Source of the DNA: an uncultured Candidatus Saccharibacteria bacterium
GTDB lineage: Bacteria; Patescibacteriota; Saccharimonadia; Saccharimonadales; Saccharimonadaceae
NCBI GenBank assembly: GCA_938036845.1
Contig: CALHWA010000011.1
Location: forward strand, 1 to 8,369
Reading direction: 5' to 3'
Length of the DNA stretch: 8,369 nucleotides
The notes under the pieces were generated by a model. The model had not been told where the DNA came from, did no database searches, and was given only the letters and a program-made list of their open reading frames with translations. The first letter of the stretch is position 1, and each line of letters begins with the position of its first letter. The translations under genes and the position numbers were made by a program. Of this stretch, positions 6,574 through 8,369 are shown in pieces.

Positions 6574-7014
6574 TCACTCTTTTCCAAGCCGCTCCCCGGC
6601 TCGTGCTCGGTTGGCCCATTGGTCAGCTAGCTCATTTTGCTCATGGCCGTTGTGGCCGCGCACCCAGATGAGCTTCGGCTGCACGGTGGTGTAAAGCGCA
6701 TAGGCTTCTTGGACGAGCTCAAGGTTCTTGATCGGCCCGCTGCTCTTGCGCCAGCCCTTGGCTGCCCAGCCAGGTGCCCACTTGGTGAGGACATTAACCC
6801 AAAATTCGCTATCGGTATGGATCTCGCATTTCTCAGCCCCAGCTAACTTCATGGCTGCGATGAGGGCCATCCCCTCCATGCGGATGTTCGTCGTGTTGCC
6901 TGGCTCGCTGCCCAGCGCTACGGGCTTACCCTGCTCAATGACGGCATAGCCACCCGGACCAGGGTTGGGGCTGGCACTGCCATCGGTATAGAAGATGCGT
7001 GGAGTGGCTGCCAT
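6574..7014 (-). CDS. rnhA: Ribonuclease HI
   Basis: This 146-residue enzyme cuts the RNA strand of RNA-DNA hybrids, removing primers and R-loops. Catalytic acidic residues are all visible: D11 in FYTDGSASPNPGPGGYA, E47 in NIRMEGMALIAA, D68 in IHTDSEFWVN and D131 in NELADQWANRA. H124 in VRGHNGHEQNE corresponds to the mobile catalytic histidine. The basic handle segment KWAPGWAAKGWRK (78-90), typical of E. coli-type RNase HI, is present, and the length is normal. The frame stays open 60 residues upstream inside the neighbouring gene, but homology begins at MAATPRIFYTDG, so ATG 7014 is chosen. That ATG is one base after the TAG of the upstream gene and has no clear SD, so translation is probably coupled. 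A strong hairpin terminator follows the stop. Confidence 0.96.
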   Translation of the reverse strand: MAATPRIFYTDGSASPNPGPGGYAVIEQGKPVALGSEPGNTTNIRMEGMALIAAMKLAGAEKCEIHTDSEFWVNVLTKWAPGWAAKGWRKSSGPIKNLELVQEAYALYTTVQPKLIWVRGHNGHEQNELADQWANRARAGERLGKE

Positions 7015-7015
7015 G

Positions 7016-7393
7016 CTAGTTACCGCGATCCACGCGCTGGAACTCCATCCAATCTGATGGCCGATACCACTTCGTGTCATTGTTATAGCGCTCGTCAAAC
7101 TTCGCCTGGTGCCGCGCCAAGAAGTAATGCCTGCCACCATCGTGCTCGGCTTCGTAGCGAATATACATTTGGTCTGGGTAGTTCTTAGGTGCACCGCTGT
7201 AGAGCATCACATCAACTGTGTTGCCCGGGTTGAGCGTGTGCGACTCATTGCGCATATTCCCTAGATACTCCCAGCTTACAACCTTCACCTGCCGATCCGA
7301 ATCATTCTTGATGCGTGCCCACACGTCAATTTTCGACGCGCTCTCATTCCGCACATCAACACGCTCGACGCGCACTACCGGAAAATTACTCAT
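7016..7393 (-). CDS. Unrecognised 125-residue beta-rich protein, first gene of the rnhA unit
   Basis: This protein starts at ATG 7393, eight bases after AAGGAG, and ends one base before the rnhA ATG. I do not recognise the family. The sequence alternates short hydrophobic strands with polar turns (VVRVERVDVRNES, IDVWARIKNDSDRQVKVVSWEY, NPGNTVDVMLYSG, DQMYIRYEAE), which suggests a small beta-sandwich, perhaps Ig-like. That fold call is inference from pattern only. It is rich in aromatic and charged residues near the end and has no cysteine, signal peptide or membrane segment, so it is probably cytoplasmic. The tight spacing with rnhA and the shared promoter and terminator indicate a two-gene operon, but no functional link to RNA-DNA hybrid removal can be seen. 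The good SD and lack of stops support a real gene. Confidence 0.8.
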   Translation of the reverse strand: MSNFPVVRVERVDVRNESASKIDVWARIKNDSDRQVKVVSWEYLGNMRNESHTLNPGNTVDVMLYSGAPKNYPDQMYIRYEAEHDGGRHYFLARHQAKFDERYNNDTKWYRPSDWMEFQRVDRGN

Positions 7394-7428
7394 CTGCTTG
7401 TCTCCTTGTTTATGGGGTTATCGAGGTA

Positions 7429-7437
7429 ATTATACCA
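7429..7437 (-). promoter_or_regulatory. Extended -10 promoter of the rnhA operon
   Basis: The minus strand reads TGGTATAAT (7437-7429): a perfect -10 box with the TG-N extension. The hexamer at a 17-base spacing (TAAGTA) is a weak -35. The expected start is near 7422, giving a leader of about 28 bases with the AAGGAG SD. The 10-base palindrome ACCATATGGT (7434-7443) overlaps the upstream edge of the -10 and could be a repressor site, though this is speculative. Confidence 0.6.
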
Positions 7438-7494
7438 TATGGTGTGTGGAGTACTTACTAAATACAGCTCTACTTTGATGCTGCACACCATCAC

Positions 7495-7773
7495 TACCTC
7501 TGTCATAATCAAGAGCTCTGTCATTACCTACGCTATATATAGCGTGCCCATATTTAGTGTCTAAGGTGGTGTGGAAAAGTCGTGGAGATTTTTTACTGGC
7601 ACTAGACCACTGTGGGGTAGTCATTTTCTTCGCTTTTGCATTGCTGTATAGCTATCAACGCCACTATTCATTCCATTGCGTGTGATAGTGGGAGGCGAGA
7701 GTAATACCCATACCCCTATCACCCACCTGTATTTATCTATCATTTCACCTTACGAACCCATTACCTCTGTCAT
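7495..7773 (+). repeat. Three dispersed copies of CTCTGTCAT
   Basis: CTCTGTCAT occurs at 7498-7506, 7516-7524 and 7765-7773. The first and third copies share a longer 12-base core, TACCTCTGTCAT (7495-7506 and 7762-7773). The second and third share CATTACCT beside the motif, placed after it in one and before it in the other. The first two copies are exactly 18 bases apart. They may be binding sites or remnants of a duplicated segment; no function is known. Confidence 0.5.
7530..7545. repeat. 16-bp perfect palindrome
   Basis: ACGCTATATATAGCGT is perfectly self-complementary. It has no T-run after it and no loop-forming centre, so it fits a dimeric protein's binding site better than a terminator. 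It lies about 100 bases upstream of the rnhA operon's -10 and 286 bases before the VOC start. No regulator gene is present in the window. Confidence 0.45.
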
Positions 7774-7817
7774 CATTTGTGGCGTATAGGGAGACAACAT
7801 ACTAAGCGGTATATCAC

Positions 7818-7825
7818 AAGGAGGT
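7818..7825 (+). promoter_or_regulatory. Consensus ribosome-binding site of the VOC gene
   Basis: AAGGAGGT is a full match to the anti-SD complement, five bases before ATG 7831. It settles the start codon against the TTG at 7777, which is in frame but has no ribosome-binding site. The site lies partly within a 10-base palindrome, GAGGTACCTC (7821-7830). Confidence 0.85.
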
Positions 7826-7830
7826 ACCTC

Positions 7831-8205
7831 ATGATCGACCACTTCGGCATCATCGTTAAAGATATTGAAGCAAGTAAGGCTTTTTATGAAGCAGTGTTGG
7901 CACCACTGGGCTATGCCAAGACAATTGACGAATCATATGGCGTGGGCTTTAGTAATCCAGACCGGACGCAGCATACTGGGATATTTTGGCTTGGGCAAGG
8001 CGAGCCATCATCGCCGCTACACTTTGCTTTTGCTGCACCATCGCGGTCAGCAGTTGATGCGTTCTATGCAGCTGGCCGAGCAGCAGGAGCGCAGGACAAT
8101 GGCGCACCAGGCGTGCGGGCAATCTATCATCCAAACTACTACGGTGCCTTCCTCATCGACCCAAACGGGCATAACATCGAGGCAGTGTGCCACGCTGCTG
8201 CATAG
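7831..8205 (+). CDS. VOC-superfamily (glyoxalase/bleomycin-resistance-like) protein
   Basis: This 124-residue single-domain protein has the vicinal-oxygen-chelate fold, whose members bind a divalent metal and act on small molecules as dimers. It begins MIDHFGIIVKDIEASKAFYE, the usual first beta-alpha unit. Putative metal ligands are H4, H64 in SPLHFAFAAPSR and E117 in GHNIEAVCH. The block YHPNYYGAFLIDPNGHNIEAVCH matches, from memory, a widespread bacterial subgroup annotated only as VOC family protein or lactoylglutathione lyase-like; the substrate is not known. Length is normal for the family. It is the only plus-strand gene here, has the best SD in the window, and is flanked by an 11-base direct repeat, so it may be a recent arrival. 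Earlier in-frame residues (from TTG 7777) do not belong to the fold and are excluded. Confidence 0.93.
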   Translation: MIDHFGIIVKDIEASKAFYEAVLAPLGYAKTIDESYGVGFSNPDRTQHTGIFWLGQGEPSSPLHFAFAAPSRSAVDAFYAAGRAAGAQDNGAPGVRAIYHPNYYGAFLIDPNGHNIEAVCHAAA

Positions 8206-8206
8206 G

Positions 8207-8241
8207 GATACCCCTATCCTATCAGTGGGTGGCAGGGTATC
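8207..8241 (+). terminator. Possible weak hairpin after the VOC gene
   Basis: GATACCC (8207-8213) and GGGTATC (8235-8241) form a 7-base inverted repeat just after the VOC stop. The 21-base loop has no clear inner stem and no T-run follows directly, only a T-rich stretch (ATTATTTTC) about ten bases later. It may be a weak or Rho-assisted end of the VOC transcript. Confidence 0.3.
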
Positions 8242-8332
8242 TACGTGAAGATTATTTTCTCAATCAATAGTAGCTAAGCACGATAGTTTGATCTCTCCGC
8301 GAGTAGCGATTCTTTAGCCACTGCCAAAAGCA

Positions 8333-8363
8333 AAGAAGCCCGTATATAAATACCGAGCTTCTT
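8333..8363. terminator. Terminator-like hairpin at the right edge
   Basis: AAGAAGC (8333-8339) and GCTTCTT (8357-8363) pair over seven bases, and the interior CGTAT/ATACCG can extend the stem with a bulge. On the minus strand the 3' arm is followed by a T-rich run (TTTGCTTTTGG), so it may end a minus-strand gene lying beyond the window. On the plus strand it would end the VOC unit, but the window stops six bases later, so that tail cannot be judged. The sequence from the VOC stop to this hairpin holds no gene. Confidence 0.55.
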
Positions 8364-8369
8364 ACATTT

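Larger units (their letters stand above)
7438..7830. other. Intergenic region between divergent units, with repeats and no clear gene
   Basis: About 390 bases lie between the divergent rnhA operon and the VOC gene. They hold the three short repeats and the palindrome described separately, plus an inverted repeat GTGATAG/CTATCAC (7682-7688 with 7716-7722). A 64-codon minus-strand frame (7624-7430) starts with ATG but lacks a convincing SD and its end overlaps the rnhA promoter, so I do not call it. No tRNA or other known RNA is visible. A weak promoter for the VOC gene may be TTACCT (7761-7766) with TATAGG (7785-7790). Confidence 0.5.
7710..8218 (+). repeat. 11-base direct repeat flanking the VOC gene
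   Basis: ATACCCCTATC occurs at 7710-7720 and again at 8208-8218, on either side of the VOC gene. The left copy is followed by CACCCACC and the right copy, a few bases on, by GTGGGTGG, which is nearly its inverse. The pair could be traces of an insertion or cassette boundary, or related regulatory hairpins. Confidence 0.4.

Noticed and set aside
7015..7194. N-terminal 60-residue extension of RNase HI
   Set aside because: It lies wholly within the upstream gene in another frame; RNase HI homology starts at ATG 7014.
7430..7624. 64-codon minus-strand frame starting with ATG upstream of the rnhA operon
   Set aside because: No convincing SD or promoter, no recognisable motif, and its 3' end overlaps the extended -10 box of the rnhA operon.

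Overview
The window is bacterial chromosomal or accessory DNA using the standard genetic code; the RNase HI gene, for example, ends in TGA. Eight genes are supported. Seven lie on the minus strand and one, a VOC-fold enzyme, on the plus strand. GC content is moderate. Two genes have strong -10 boxes placed so that the transcript would begin at the ATG, while the others carry Shine-Dalgarno (SD) sites. The methionine adenosyltransferase is unusually short (about 336 residues against roughly 380-400). Together these suggest a streamlined lineage, possibly a Patescibacteria/CPR group such as Saccharibacteria. That placement is inference and low confidence, because nothing here is a lineage marker.

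Layout, in the direction of minus-strand transcription. (1) 7393 to 6574: an unrecognised 125-residue protein, then RNase HI one base after its stop, ending in a strong hairpin terminator. (2) 6438 to 5241: an extended -10 promoter, a near-consensus SAM-I (S-box) riboswitch, an expression platform in which a terminator-like hairpin carries the SD and its six-T tail runs straight into the ATG, then metK. (3) 5117 to 4590: an unrecognised 175-residue protein with a leaderless-type promoter. (4) 4541 to 3006: a Pif1/RecD-like SF1B helicase with a C-terminal Myb/HTH-like tail, also with a leaderless-type promoter, ending in an AT-rich terminator. (5) 2812 to 128: a clean promoter driving a CobS/MoxR-like AAA+ ATPase with an unusual C-terminal extension. 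It is followed without any gap by a 299-residue partner that resembles the phage/plasmid DUF7192-type family.

On the plus strand, 7831-8205 encodes a small glyoxalase/VOC-fold protein. It is preceded by about 400 bases of low-coding DNA holding short repeats and a 16-bp palindrome, and is flanked by an 11-base direct repeat.

The metK unit is a self-contained SAM feedback circuit. The AAA+ ATPase and DUF-type partner, next to a Pif1-like helicase, are the most accessory-looking part and the best candidate for an undescribed system. Their abutting reading frames imply they are made together, but the sequence does not show what they act on.
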